Shown here one piece after another: positions 53,885-61,998 of a stretch of 64,000 nt of DNA. The stretch is from Kiloniellales bacterium (GTDB lineage Bacteria; Pseudomonadota; Alphaproteobacteria; Kiloniellales; JAKSDN01): the NCBI GenBank assembly GCA_028280455.1, contig JANQLT010000057.1:1-64000 (forward strand), in the 5' to 3' direction. The position numbers were made by a program, and so were the translations under genes. Position 1 is the stretch's first letter, and the number at the start of each line of letters is the position of its first letter. The notes beneath the pieces are model-generated. The model searched no databases, was not told the DNA's origin, and saw only the letters and a list, made by a program, of their open reading frames with translations.

Positions 53885-54607
53885 TCAGCTCTGGCCGAAG
53901 CCGACGAACTCGCGGACGACGGCGGTATCCGCCAGGCCATCGGTCGGGATCGATCCGGTGATCCGTCCCCGCTGGATCACGAAGGTGCTGTCGACCAGCG
54001 CCGCGATGAAGTCGAGCTTCTGCTCGACGAGCACGACGGTCAGGCCGCGCGAGACCCGCAGCCTGCGCAGGATCTCGATGATCTCCTCGACGATGGAGGG
54101 CTGGATGCCTTCGGCCGGCTCGTCCAGCATCAGCAGCTTCGGATTGCCGCAGAGGCTGCGCGCAATCGCCAGGATCTGCTGCTCGCCGCCGCTCAGCACG
54201 CCGCCGCTGCGGTCGAGCAGCGGCTTCAGGCGCGGGAACTCCTCGAGAATCCGCTCGAAGGCCGGCCGCGTCTCGACCTCGCCGCCCTTCAGCCGCAGCA
54301 GGCCCATCTTGAGGTTCTCCTCGACCGACAGCTTGGGAAAGATCTCGCGGCCTTGCGGCACGCAGCCGATGCCGAGGCTCGCCCGGACGTGGGCGGGATC
54401 TCGGGTGACGTCGACGCCTTCGAGCAGGATCTCGCCGTCGCTGGCGGGGAGCTGGCCGAGGATCGTCTTCAGGAGGGTGGTCTTGCCCATCCCGTTGTGG
54501 CCCAGGATGCCGATGAAGGCGCCGCGCTCGACGCTGAAATCGACGCCGTGGAGGACGGGGATCCGGCCGTAGCTGGCCCTGAGGTTCTTGACCTCGAGCA
54601 TGGTCAT
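53885..54607 (-). CDS. livF: Branched-chain/urea-amide-type ABC transporter ATP-binding protein LivF
   Basis: 240 residues from ATG 54607 (MTMLEVKNLRASYG), overlapping the LivG stop by ATGA. ABC motifs: Walker A GHNGMGKTTLL, Q-loop CVPQGREIFP, signature LSGGEQQILAI, Walker B LLMLDEPAEGIQP and H-loop region VVLVEQKLDFI. EGIQPSI is typical of the LivF/UrtE branch. It is the last gene of a five-gene importer operon. Confidence 0.9.
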   Translation of the reverse strand: MTMLEVKNLRASYGRIPVLHGVDFSVERGAFIGILGHNGMGKTTLLKTILGQLPASDGEILLEGVDVTRDPAHVRASLGIGCVPQGREIFPKLSVEENLKMGLLRLKGGEVETRPAFERILEEFPRLKPLLDRSGGVLSGGEQQILAIARSLCGNPKLLMLDEPAEGIQPSIVEEIIEILRRLRVSRGLTVVLVEQKLDFIAALVDSTFVIQRGRITGSIPTDGLADTAVVREFVGFGQS

Positions 54608-55362
54608 TTGGCGAAGGCTCCCTTGCCGAGGTAGATCTCGCCGACACGCTCGTCGTGCAGGACCTTCTCGGCGCTCTCCTCCAGGAAGATCCGGCCCTCG
54701 TGGAACACGGTGACATGGGTCGCGATCGAGCGGATGAACTGCATGTCGTGCTCGACGACAATCAGCGCGGCGCTCTTGTTCAGCTCGCGGATCAGCTCGG
54801 CCGTGTGCTCGACCTCCGCATGGGTCATGCCGGCCGTCGGCTCGTCGAGCAGGATCAGGCTGGGCTTGCTGGTGACGACGATGGCCAGCTCGATCCACTG
54901 GCGCTGGCCGTGCGACAGGCGGTCGAGCCGTGCGCCCAGGACCGCCTGCAGGGACAGCCGCTCGACCACCTCCTCGACCGTCCGCCCGACCTCCCTGCCC
55001 CGCTGCCCGGCGCTCGCCGCCAGCATGAGGTTCTCCTGGACGGTCAAGCCATCGAAGACGCTCGGCACCTGGGTCTTTATGCCGACCCCGAGCCGGGCCA
55101 TCTCGTGTGTCGCGATGGACGTCACGTCGCGCCCGCGGAAGTAGATCTTGCCCGCGTTGGGGCGATAGATCTTGGTCAGGCAGCGAAAGAAGGTGCTCTT
55201 GCCGGCCCCGTTCGGGCCGATCAGGCAACGCAGCTCGCCTTCGCCGAGGCTGAAGGTGACCGACTCGACGGCCCTGACACCGCCGAAATGCTTGCTGAGG
55301 CTTTCGGTCCGAAGCAGCGGAGGGGAAGCGCTGTCAGCCACGGGCTCCGGTCGCGCCTTCAC
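54604..55362 (-). CDS. livG: Branched-chain/urea-amide-type ABC transporter ATP-binding protein LivG
   Basis: 252 residues with Walker A GPNGAGKSTFF, signature LSHGQRQWIEL (the LSHG variant common in UrtD-like proteins), Walker B LILLDEPTAGMTHAE and a histidine in VVEHDMQFI. The LSHGQRQW and GIKTQVPSVFDGLTVQENL segments point to the UrtD/FmdF branch rather than true leucine transport. It overlaps the LivM gene by 29 bases. Confidence 0.9.
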   Translation of the reverse strand: MKARPEPVADSASPPLLRTESLSKHFGGVRAVESVTFSLGEGELRCLIGPNGAGKSTFFRCLTKIYRPNAGKIYFRGRDVTSIATHEMARLGVGIKTQVPSVFDGLTVQENLMLAASAGQRGREVGRTVEEVVERLSLQAVLGARLDRLSHGQRQWIELAIVVTSKPSLILLDEPTAGMTHAEVEHTAELIRELNKSAALIVVEHDMQFIRSIATHVTVFHEGRIFLEESAEKVLHDERVGEIYLGKGAFAK

Positions 55363-56365
55363 TGCTGTCGCCGCCGGCCGTCCGCCTGCCCTCGAGATAG
55401 TTCCGGATCGTCGGGATGATGCCCTGGGGCACCAGCAGGACGAAGAAGGTGAAGATCGCGCCCAGCAGGAGATTGATGTCCAACGCCTTCTGCACGCCCA
55501 GCTCGAGGGACAGGGTGCTCAGGATGAAGGTCCCGAGGATCGGGCCGGCGAGCGTGCCCAGCCCGCCGATCATCACCCAGATGATCGGCTGCGCGCTGAA
55601 GGCGAGCTGAAAGACATGCGGGTCGATGAAGGCGTTCCAGTTGGTGAAGACGACGCCGCCGAAGCCGGCCACGGCGGCGGCTACCACGAAGGCCAGAAGC
55701 TTGTAGAGCCGGGTATCGAAGCCCAGGAGCTCCATGCGCTTCTCGTTCTCCCGCATGCCGACCAGGATCTTGCCGAAGCGCGTCCTGAGGCTCCAGCGCA
55801 GCAGGAGGTAGACCGCGAGCAGAGAGAAGCCGGCGATGTAGAACATCTCGTCCGGCCCGGCGAAGAGATGGGGCTGGCCGGGCACGTTGATCGGCGGCAC
55901 GGCGGGAATGCCGTTGTAGCCGCCGAGCCTGGCATTGCCGATCATGTAGTCCGGCTTCGCCGTCTGGCCCATGAACTTGTAGAGGATCAAGGTCATGACC
56001 AGGGTGATCACGGCCACGAATATCTTCGACAGCCGCGCATAGAAGACGAAGTAGCCGAACAGGGCCGCGAAGAGCGTCGGCACGAGGACGCCCGCGACGA
56101 TCGCCGGCGTGCTGTCGCCGAGATTGATCGCGGTGGCCGCATAGGCATAGCCGCCGATGCCGAAGAAGGCGGCCTGGCCGAAGCTGAAGATCCCGGCGTA
56201 GCCCCAGACGAAAGCCAGGCTGAGCGCCAGGATCGAGAAGGCGAAGACCAGCGTGAGCTGCAGAATCCTGTCGATCTCGAGGACCAGCGGCAAAGCCAGC
56301 AGCAGGACCGTCGAAACGGCGACCAGGGCCAGCATCTGCCCGGGGAAGGACAGGGAGCGACTCAC
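55334..56365 (-). CDS. livM: Branched-chain/urea-amide-type ABC transporter permease LivM
   Basis: 343 residues with eight to ten hydrophobic segments. The diagnostic LivM/UrtC segment SLAFVWGYAGIFSFGQAAFFGIGGYAYA is near residue 50, and the cytoplasmic coupling loop SLRTRFGKILVGMRENEKRMELLGFD is conserved. It overlaps the LivH gene by four bases. Confidence 0.95.
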   Translation of the reverse strand: MSRSLSFPGQMLALVAVSTVLLLALPLVLEIDRILQLTLVFAFSILALSLAFVWGYAGIFSFGQAAFFGIGGYAYAATAINLGDSTPAIVAGVLVPTLFAALFGYFVFYARLSKIFVAVITLVMTLILYKFMGQTAKPDYMIGNARLGGYNGIPAVPPINVPGQPHLFAGPDEMFYIAGFSLLAVYLLLRWSLRTRFGKILVGMRENEKRMELLGFDTRLYKLLAFVVAAAVAGFGGVVFTNWNAFIDPHVFQLAFSAQPIIWVMIGGLGTLAGPILGTFILSTLSLELGVQKALDINLLLGAIFTFFVLLVPQGIIPTIRNYLEGRRTAGGDSSEGATGARG

Positions 56366-57219
56366 AGCGCCTTCCTCTTGAACAGGCTCGACAGCCCCTC
56401 CGGCAGCAGGCGCAGCATCAGCAGGGCGCCGATGAGCAGCGCGACCTCGCCGAACTCGGGATTCAGCGCGATGGTCGTCACCTGGTTGATGGTGCCGAAC
56501 AGAAAGGCCGCCGTGGCCGTGCCGGCCAGGATCGCCTCGCCGCCGCAGATCACGGTGATGAAGGCCTTGCCGATATAGGCCGCGCCCATGGTCGGCAGAA
56601 CGCCGGTCAAGGGCGCGAGCACCGCGCCGGCAAGGCCGCTCAGCGCGGCGCCGACCGCGAAGGTCGCGGTGTAGACATAGCCGGGGTTGACGCCCAGGGC
56701 GGCGACCTGCGAGGGGTTGTCCATGGTCGCCCGGGCGATCATGCCGATGCGCGTCCGGCGCAAGATGAAGTAGATCGCCGCGAAGAGCGCCACCGTCACG
56801 CCGATGATCAGGAACTTGTAGGCGCTTTCCCGTATCCCGCCGATCTCGAAGCTGCCGAGCGGCGTCGAGATTCCGCGCGTCATGTTGCCGAAGGTCATGG
56901 TGATCAGGCCCGTGATGAAGAGACTGATCCCCCAGGTCGCGAGCAGGGTGTCCATCATGCGGCCGTAGAGATGCCGCACGACCAGCCGCTCCATGACGAT
57001 GCCGACCAAGCCGACGAAGAGCGGCGCCACGACGAACATCGAGATCCAGATGTTCAAGCCGTTGGAATGGGCGAGCTGGACACTGTAGGCGCCGAGCATC
57101 AGGAGCTCGCCGTGGGCGAAGTTCATCACCCGCATCATGCCGAAGATGATCGCCAGCCCGAGGCTGATCAGTGCCAGGCCCGCTACCGTGTTCAGTATCT
57201 GGATGCCTGCAATGACCAC
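56362..57219 (-). CDS. livH: Branched-chain/urea-amide-type ABC transporter permease LivH
   Basis: 285 residues with eight or so membrane segments. Conserved LivH/UrtB features: ISLGLAIIFGMMRVMNFAHGELLMLGAY at the start, the coupling loop RRTRIGMIARATMDNPSQVAALGVN, and GKAFITVICGGEAILAGTATAA at the end. It is separated from the binding-protein gene by 72 bases that hold a terminator-like hairpin. Confidence 0.95.
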   Translation of the reverse strand: MVIAGIQILNTVAGLALISLGLAIIFGMMRVMNFAHGELLMLGAYSVQLAHSNGLNIWISMFVVAPLFVGLVGIVMERLVVRHLYGRMMDTLLATWGISLFITGLITMTFGNMTRGISTPLGSFEIGGIRESAYKFLIIGVTVALFAAIYFILRRTRIGMIARATMDNPSQVAALGVNPGYVYTATFAVGAALSGLAGAVLAPLTGVLPTMGAAYIGKAFITVICGGEAILAGTATAAFLFGTINQVTTIALNPEFGEVALLIGALLMLRLLPEGLSSLFKRKAL

Positions 57220-57257
57220 TGAGGCCCCGCGCCGCGCGTCAGAAAAATCGTGGCCGG

Positions 57258-57276
57258 GGGCCCGGGCGCCGGGCCC
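57258..57276 (-). terminator. Attenuator-like hairpin between binding-protein and permease genes
   Basis: GGGCCCGG-GCG-CCGGGCCC is a perfect all-GC eight-pair stem. Read on the minus strand it is followed nine bases later by a T-run (GATTTTTC). It lies after the stop of the UrtA-like binding protein and before livH, so partial termination that favours the binding protein is likely. Confidence 0.6.
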
Positions 57277-57291
57277 GCGGCGACTCTATAG

Positions 57292-58524
57292 TCAAGGCTG
57301 GAACTGAGTCGACAGGCTTGGGTTGGCAATCAAATCGCAGACGGCGACCGTATCGGCCGGCTCGACGTTGTCTCTCTCATCGATGATGTTGAAGACACCG
57401 TCCCGGACCTCGGCCAGTGCGATCGGCATGACCGCGTGGTGGGTCTCCTTGTGCACCTTCATGTGCCCGCCGGGCCCATCGAAGCCGATGCCGGTCTCGA
57501 GCGCCGCGATGATCTCCTCGCGATCGAGCGAGCCGACGGCCTCGACCGCCTTCTTCCAGATGAAGACGGCGTTGTAGCTGCAGACGGCGAGCGTGCCGAT
57601 CTCCGGGTGGTCGGCGCCGAAGCGCTTCGCCCAGCGCTCGAGGAAGGCCGCGTTCGCGGGGCTGTCGATGGGCTGATAGTAGTGGTAGGAGGTCGTCAGG
57701 CCCTCGATCTCGCTGGCCTGCAGGAGGTTCTTCTCCCAGGGGCCGAAGACGGTGCAGTGAACCGGGATCCGGCCCAGCATGCCGGCGGCGGGCCACTGGC
57801 GATAGAAGCCGATGTGGTTGCCGCCGACCAGGCCCGAGACGACCAGATCCGGATCGGCGTCCTGGATCTTGGTGATCGTCGCGGAGAAATCGGTCACGTC
57901 GAGCGGGAAGAACTCCTTCTCGATCAGCTCGGCGCCGAGATCCTGTGCGAGCTTCTCCAGCCAGGTGGAGCAGATGTAGCCGTAGTTGTAGTCGGCCCAC
58001 ATGGTGTAGATTCTCTTGATGCCCTTGGTCTTGATGAGCTGTGTCATCGAGGGGCTGATCATCTGCGCCGGCGTCTCGGCCATCACGAAGGTGTTCTTGT
58101 CGCAGACGCCGCCTTCGTAGAAGGTGTTGTAGAAGTACAGCGTCTTGAAGCGGTTGAAGATCGGCCGGATGACCTCGCGCGAGGCGCTGCTGACTCCGCC
58201 GAACACGACCGACGCTTCCTGCGAGGTCACGAGCCGCTGCGCGAACTGCGCGTAGTTCTGCATGTTCGAGCCGGTGTCGAAGGCCGAGAGATTGAGCTGC
58301 TTGCCGAGCACGCCCCCGTCGGCGTTGACCTCCTCCACGGCAAGCTTGACGGCGTCGTCCATCTCCTTGCCGTAGATGCTGTGGCTGCCCGAGCTGTCGT
58401 GAAGCGCGCCGACCTCGATTGTGTCGGCGGCGAAGGCGCGGCTCTTGATGACGGCGGGTGCGGCCACGCTTGCCGCGAGGCCGCCCGTTGCCTTCAGCAT
58501 GATGCGCCGTGAGATGTCTGTCAT
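57292..58524 (-). CDS. UrtA/FmdD-like ABC transporter substrate-binding protein
   Basis: 410 residues from ATG 58524, with GGGAGCAGGAC upstream; the longer ORF start is in the leader. A Tat-type signal (ISRRIMLKATGGLAASVAAPAV) is present. The mature protein resembles urea and short-chain-amide binding proteins: GALHDSSGSHSIYGKEMDDA, FYNTFYEGGVCDKNTFVM and YTMWADYNYGYICSTW. This points to an amide or urea-like ligand rather than branched-chain amino acids, in keeping with the two nearby amidases. The shared operator lies about 170 bases upstream. Confidence 0.85.
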   Translation of the reverse strand: MTDISRRIMLKATGGLAASVAAPAVIKSRAFAADTIEVGALHDSSGSHSIYGKEMDDAVKLAVEEVNADGGVLGKQLNLSAFDTGSNMQNYAQFAQRLVTSQEASVVFGGVSSASREVIRPIFNRFKTLYFYNTFYEGGVCDKNTFVMAETPAQMISPSMTQLIKTKGIKRIYTMWADYNYGYICSTWLEKLAQDLGAELIEKEFFPLDVTDFSATITKIQDADPDLVVSGLVGGNHIGFYRQWPAAGMLGRIPVHCTVFGPWEKNLLQASEIEGLTTSYHYYQPIDSPANAAFLERWAKRFGADHPEIGTLAVCSYNAVFIWKKAVEAVGSLDREEIIAALETGIGFDGPGGHMKVHKETHHAVMPIALAEVRDGVFNIIDERDNVEPADTVAVCDLIANPSLSTQFQP

Positions 58525-58584
58525 GTCCTGCTCCCTGATCGAGTCGACACCGGCCGACGTCCGGGAGCGCCCATTCGCTCCCTG

Positions 58585-58631
58585 TGGGGCGGCGTATGGA
58601 CGCCGCGGCTTGGGGCGGCGTATGGACGCCG
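58585..58631. repeat. Tandem 21-base repeat with internal hairpins
   Basis: TGGGGCGGCGTATGGACGCCG occurs at 58585-58605 and identically at 58611-58631, a period of 26 bases. Each copy contains the inverted repeat GGCGT-ATGG-ACGCC. It lies in the presumed 5' leader of the UrtA-like gene, between the shared operator and the start codon. It could be a pair of protein-binding sites or RNA hairpins. Confidence 0.7.
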
Positions 58632-58691
58632 TGGCGGCCCGCCTCGCCCGAGACCGCCCGACGATGCCGGAAGCCTGCACCGAAAACTGTT

Positions 58692-58703
58692 ATCTGTCAA
58701 CAG
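58692..58703 (-). promoter_or_regulatory. Shared operator, copy 2 (CTGTTGACAGAT on minus strand)
   Basis: On the minus strand the sequence reads ATCTGTTGACAGATAACAGTT, which includes the perfect inverted repeat ATCTGT-TG-ACAGAT. It lies about 170 bases upstream of the UrtA-like gene start. Eighteen of nineteen bases of CTGTTGACAGATrACAGTT are shared with copy 1 at 46830. Confidence 0.7.
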
Positions 58704-58867
58704 ATGGCAGTTTACGGGCCACGCGGAACCCGCCCCGGCGAGGCCCGGCCTCGGCCGCAGTCGCCCGTCAGCTCCGGGCTTGGCGGCGCCTAATCCTCTG
58801 AATTCGCTCTATCTTCGGGCGTCGGATCGGGCTTTTCGACTGAGAGGGAATCGCAGCGGGGTCCGAT

Positions 58868-59599
58868 CTAGGCCTTGCGCGACCGGGGCTTGGCGCGCGC
58901 CTTGTCCGGCTCGCCGTCGGAGTCCGGCATGGCCTGCATGACGTTCTCCCGGCTCAGCCTGATGTGCTCGCGCATGCGCGCCTCGGCGGCGTCCGGCTCC
59001 CGCCCCTTGATCGCCTCGAGGATCGCCCTGTGCTCCGACAGGGCCATCAGCGGGCGGCCCGGGATCGCGCTGAAGCGCCGCCGGTAGAGACGCAGGATGG
59101 AATAGAGCGGGCCGGCGACGAAGGCATAGAGGCGCGCGTTGCCGCTGGCCTGGGCGATCTGCAAATGGAAGTCGTGGTCGCCGCTGCCCTGGAAGTAGCC
59201 GATGCCGGCCTTGATCGTCGGATCCTCTTCGTGGCGGCTGATCAGGCGCTCGATCCGTGAGAGCTGCTTCTCGGTCGCGTTCATGGCGGCATAGCGGGCG
59301 GCCATGCCTTCGACGGCCTCGCGAAAGACCAGAAGCTCGAGCAGCTCCGTCTTAGAGAGCGACGCGACGCGCGGGCCCTGGTTGGCGACCCGGCTGACCA
59401 GGCCAAGCCCCTCGAGCCTGGCGATCGCCTCGCGCAGAGGCCCCCGGCTGATGCCGAGCCGCCGCGCGAGGTCCGCCTCGCTCATCTTGTGGCCCGGCTC
59501 CAAGTCGCCCGAGAGAATGGCGCGCTCGATGCGCTCGAACGCCATCTGCGTCAGGTTCTCCGAAACCAGAGGTGTCATCAGATCGGAGCTCTTTGCCAT
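58868..59599 (-). CDS. GntR-family regulator with FCD domain (FadR subfamily)
   Basis: 243 residues: winged helix (MSEADLARRLGISRGPLREAIARL) and FCD domain with the metal-binding pattern in DHDFHLQIA, SEHRAIL and MREHIRLS. The C-terminus is lysine/arginine-rich (DKARAKPRSRKA). It lies between the PrpF-like gene and the Liv operon, in the middle of the three copies of CTGTTGACAGAT, and is the natural candidate to bind them. The GTTGAC core loosely resembles the GT..AC cores of FadR-type operators. Confidence 0.85.
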   Translation of the reverse strand: MAKSSDLMTPLVSENLTQMAFERIERAILSGDLEPGHKMSEADLARRLGISRGPLREAIARLEGLGLVSRVANQGPRVASLSKTELLELLVFREAVEGMAARYAAMNATEKQLSRIERLISRHEEDPTIKAGIGYFQGSGDHDFHLQIAQASGNARLYAFVAGPLYSILRLYRRRFSAIPGRPLMALSEHRAILEAIKGREPDAAEARMREHIRLSRENVMQAMPDSDGEPDKARAKPRSRKA

Positions 59600-59710
59600 C
59601 TCGGACCTTCCTTGGCCTCAGTCGAGGAACCTTGGAGCCTCGCCCCTCGACGCGGGCCGCGGGGCGGCCCCGCCAAGCATGCGCTCGGGCCCGGCCCCTT
59701 TTCAATGACG

Positions 59711-60889
59711 TTAGTCGTCGAACGCCGTGCCGCCCGGCTCGCGGCTGCGGTCGCAATAGAGGGCCTGTCCTTCGAACAGCCGCCGAGCGGTGCGGTAGAC
59801 TCGGCCGTACTCCGCGCGCGGCCCGCCCGACTCGCTCTGCGCGACCTTGGCGTCCACCGCGATCACGCCGGAAGGGTGCGCGATTCGCAGCATGTCATTG
59901 CCGGGGCGCGCCATCGTCGCCGGCAGCGTGCCCGGCAGACGCAGCGCCACGGCCAGGCAGATCGCGCCCGTGATCGGGATCGCACGATGCGGCCTGCCCA
60001 TCGAGAGCATGCGAACGCAGATGTCGAACTCCGACGCGGCGAGCCTGCGTCCGGACGTCAGTTCGTGAGAGACCGGCTCGGACAGCAGGGCGATCTTCGG
60101 CACGCTCGCCAGCGCCGACGCTTCCCTTGCGGAGCCCGCGATGCCCATCAGCACCGAGGCGGCGCAGCGCGCCTCTTCCAAGGCCGCCATGAGAGAAGCG
60201 TCGCCTTCCAAGGCCTCCGGGCTCTCGACGCCGCTCTTGCCGAGATCCGCCGCCCGCAGGAACACGCATGGCGTCGCCGCGTCGACCAAGGACGCGGCGA
60301 TCCCGCCGCCGCCATCGCGGGAAAGGTCGTCGACGAGCCGGGCGGTCGGCAGCAGCAACCCGGTGGCGGAGCCGCCGGGATCGAGGAAATCGAGCCCGAT
60401 GGGCGAGCCGCTTCCCGCCACGCCATCGATCGCCAGGCCGCCTTCGACCAGCGGAAGGCCGTCCGCCATCTCGAAGCTGGCGCGGATGATCTTCCCCGTG
60501 TTGACGTTGTGGATCCGAACCACGGCGGTGCCGTCTCTCGGTGCCGTCACGAGCCCTTCCTCGACGGCGTAGGGCCCGACGGCCGAGGACATGTTGCCGC
60601 AGTTGCCCCCGTAGTCGACCGAGTCCTGGGTGACCGGGATCTGCGCGAAGGTGTAGTCGACGTCGGCTTCGGGGTGGCTCGGCGGGCCGACGACGCAGAC
60701 CTTGGAGAGCGACGAGATGCCGCCGCCCATGCCGTCGAGCTGGCGGCCGAAAGGGTCGGGGGAGCCCATGACCGAGAGGAAGATCGGCTCCCAGTCGGCG
60801 GGCTCGGCCGGCAGGTCGCAGCGCCTGAAGATCACGGCCTTGGAGGTGCCGCCGCGCATGAAGGTCGCCTTGATCCGATTCTGCGCCAC
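59711..60889 (-). CDS. PrpF-family isomerase (2-methylaconitate/methylitaconate isomerase type)
   Basis: 392 residues, normal for the PrpF family of cofactor-free proton-shifting isomerases with a diaminopimelate-epimerase fold. IKATFMRGGTSKAVIF is the family start including the active-site lysine region, and DYGGNCGNMSSAVGPYA carries the active-site cysteine. Known members shift the double bond of methylaconitate, aconitate or methylitaconate. It is downstream of the lyase gene, 52 bases apart, and upstream of the GntR gene. Confidence 0.9.
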   Translation of the reverse strand: MAQNRIKATFMRGGTSKAVIFRRCDLPAEPADWEPIFLSVMGSPDPFGRQLDGMGGGISSLSKVCVVGPPSHPEADVDYTFAQIPVTQDSVDYGGNCGNMSSAVGPYAVEEGLVTAPRDGTAVVRIHNVNTGKIIRASFEMADGLPLVEGGLAIDGVAGSGSPIGLDFLDPGGSATGLLLPTARLVDDLSRDGGGGIAASLVDAATPCVFLRAADLGKSGVESPEALEGDASLMAALEEARCAASVLMGIAGSAREASALASVPKIALLSEPVSHELTSGRRLAASEFDICVRMLSMGRPHRAIPITGAICLAVALRLPGTLPATMARPGNDMLRIAHPSGVIAVDAKVAQSESGGPRAEYGRVYRTARRLFEGQALYCDRSREPGGTAFDD

Positions 60890-60941
60890 CTTGCCGCTAT
60901 CCCAGCCTTGAGCGACGATCGGCGAGCCAAGGGCCGGCCGC

Positions 60942-61838
60942 CTAGTCGCTCGCGTACCTCTTCTCCAATGCGTCGAAGAACGGCTTGCCGACGACGCGCT
61001 GCCGCTCCTCGAAGCTCGCCAGACGGGACTCGTATCCGTCCAGGGAGCCCTCGCGGCGAAGCTGTTCCAGCATGGCCTGAACCGCCGAGATGGTCACCTG
61101 CAAGACGGCGTTGGCATAGAGCACGATCGAGAAGCCGAGCGCCTTCAGTTCCTCCAGGGAGAGCATCGGGGTCTTGCCGCCGATCACGATGTTCATGATC
61201 TGCGGCGCGGGCAAGGCCGCGATCCGCCGGATCTCATCCACGTCGAGCGGCGCTTCGACGAAGATCACGTCCGCCCCTTCCTCGATGAAGGCGTTCGCCC
61301 TTTCGAGCGCGGCCTCGAAGCCCTCGACGGAGCGCGCATCGGTGCGGGCGATGATCTGCAGGTCCGGGTCGTGCCTCGAATCGAGGGCGGCCTTGAGCTT
61401 GCCGAGCATCTCGTCCAGCGGAATCACCTCCTTGCCGGAGAAATGCCCGCACTTCTTGGGGAAGACCTGGTCCTCGATCTGCAGGGCCGAGGCGCCGGCG
61501 CGCTCGAGCATGCGGACCGTGCGGTAGACGTTGACCGAGTTGCCGAACCCGGTATCGATGTCGACCAGGAGTGGCAGGGACGACACATCGGCGATCCGCG
61601 CGGTCGCCTCCGCCAGCTCGCTGAGCGAGAGCAGCCCGATGTCGGGCATGCCGAGCTGGCTGTTGGTCAAGCCCGCGCCGGTGACATAGACGGCGTCGAA
61701 CCCCAGATCCTCGATCAGGCGGGCCCCGAGCGCGTCGCTCGCACCGGGGATGAGGCAGGCGTCCCGGCGGCCGATCAGGGTGCGCAGATGGCGTCTGAGT
61801 GCGGCGGCGTCGCGCCCAGGCTCCTCACCACCGGTCAT
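60942..61838 (-). CDS. Isocitrate lyase/PEP mutase-family lyase
   Basis: 298 residues from ATG 61838; the ORF start at 61928 lies in the operator region. The active-site pieces are DIDTGFGNSVN (metal-binding aspartates), IEDQVFPKKCGHFSGK with the KKCGH catalytic cysteine loop, and IIARTDARSVEG. The KKCGH loop is that of methylisocitrate and dimethylmalate lyases. Together with PrpF and LeuCD-like proteins a cleavage of a substituted malate to pyruvate or glyoxylate and an acid is inferred. Confidence 0.85.
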   Translation of the reverse strand: MTGGEEPGRDAAALRRHLRTLIGRRDACLIPGASDALGARLIEDLGFDAVYVTGAGLTNSQLGMPDIGLLSLSELAEATARIADVSSLPLLVDIDTGFGNSVNVYRTVRMLERAGASALQIEDQVFPKKCGHFSGKEVIPLDEMLGKLKAALDSRHDPDLQIIARTDARSVEGFEAALERANAFIEEGADVIFVEAPLDVDEIRRIAALPAPQIMNIVIGGKTPMLSLEELKALGFSIVLYANAVLQVTISAVQAMLEQLRREGSLDGYESRLASFEERQRVVGKPFFDALEKRYASD

Positions 61839-61928
61839 CTGAGCCCCCGCTCGGTTGAAAAACATGCCGGCCAGCAGCCTCGTCCCGGCGACGCTCCGGA
61901 CGGTATAGAGCCCAGGGAAGCACGTCAA

Positions 61929-61940
61929 CTGTTGACAGAT
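61929..61940 (+). promoter_or_regulatory. Shared operator, copy 3 (GTCAACTGTTGACAGAT)
   Basis: CTGTTGACAGAT at 61929-61940, preceded by GTCAA so that GTCAACTGTTGAC is a perfect odd palindrome. It lies in the 160-base divergent promoter between the lyase-PrpF-GntR unit and the DUF4387-DUF1446 pair. It is followed by TGCAAAT rather than the rACAGTT of the other two copies. Confidence 0.7.
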
Positions 61941-61998
61941 TGCAAATGCCCTCTATAGGCTTGCGCCGCCTCTGTTATTTCCCGACCGGCCCGCGGAC

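Larger units (their letters stand above)
58525..58867. other. Intergenic region upstream of the Liv-type operon
   Basis: 343 bases without a gene. From the operon side it holds the ribosome binding site, a tandem 21-base repeat with hairpins (58585-58631), the shared operator (58692-58703) and, beyond it, the end of the GntR gene. The longer annotated ORF start in this region is not supported. Confidence 0.6.

Noticed and set aside
52340-54761. 806-residue minus-strand ORF joining the Liv ATPase region and the amidases
   Set aside because: It reads livG and livF in a wrong frame and then the antisense of the amidase genes; the true ATPase genes are in other frames with complete ABC motifs.
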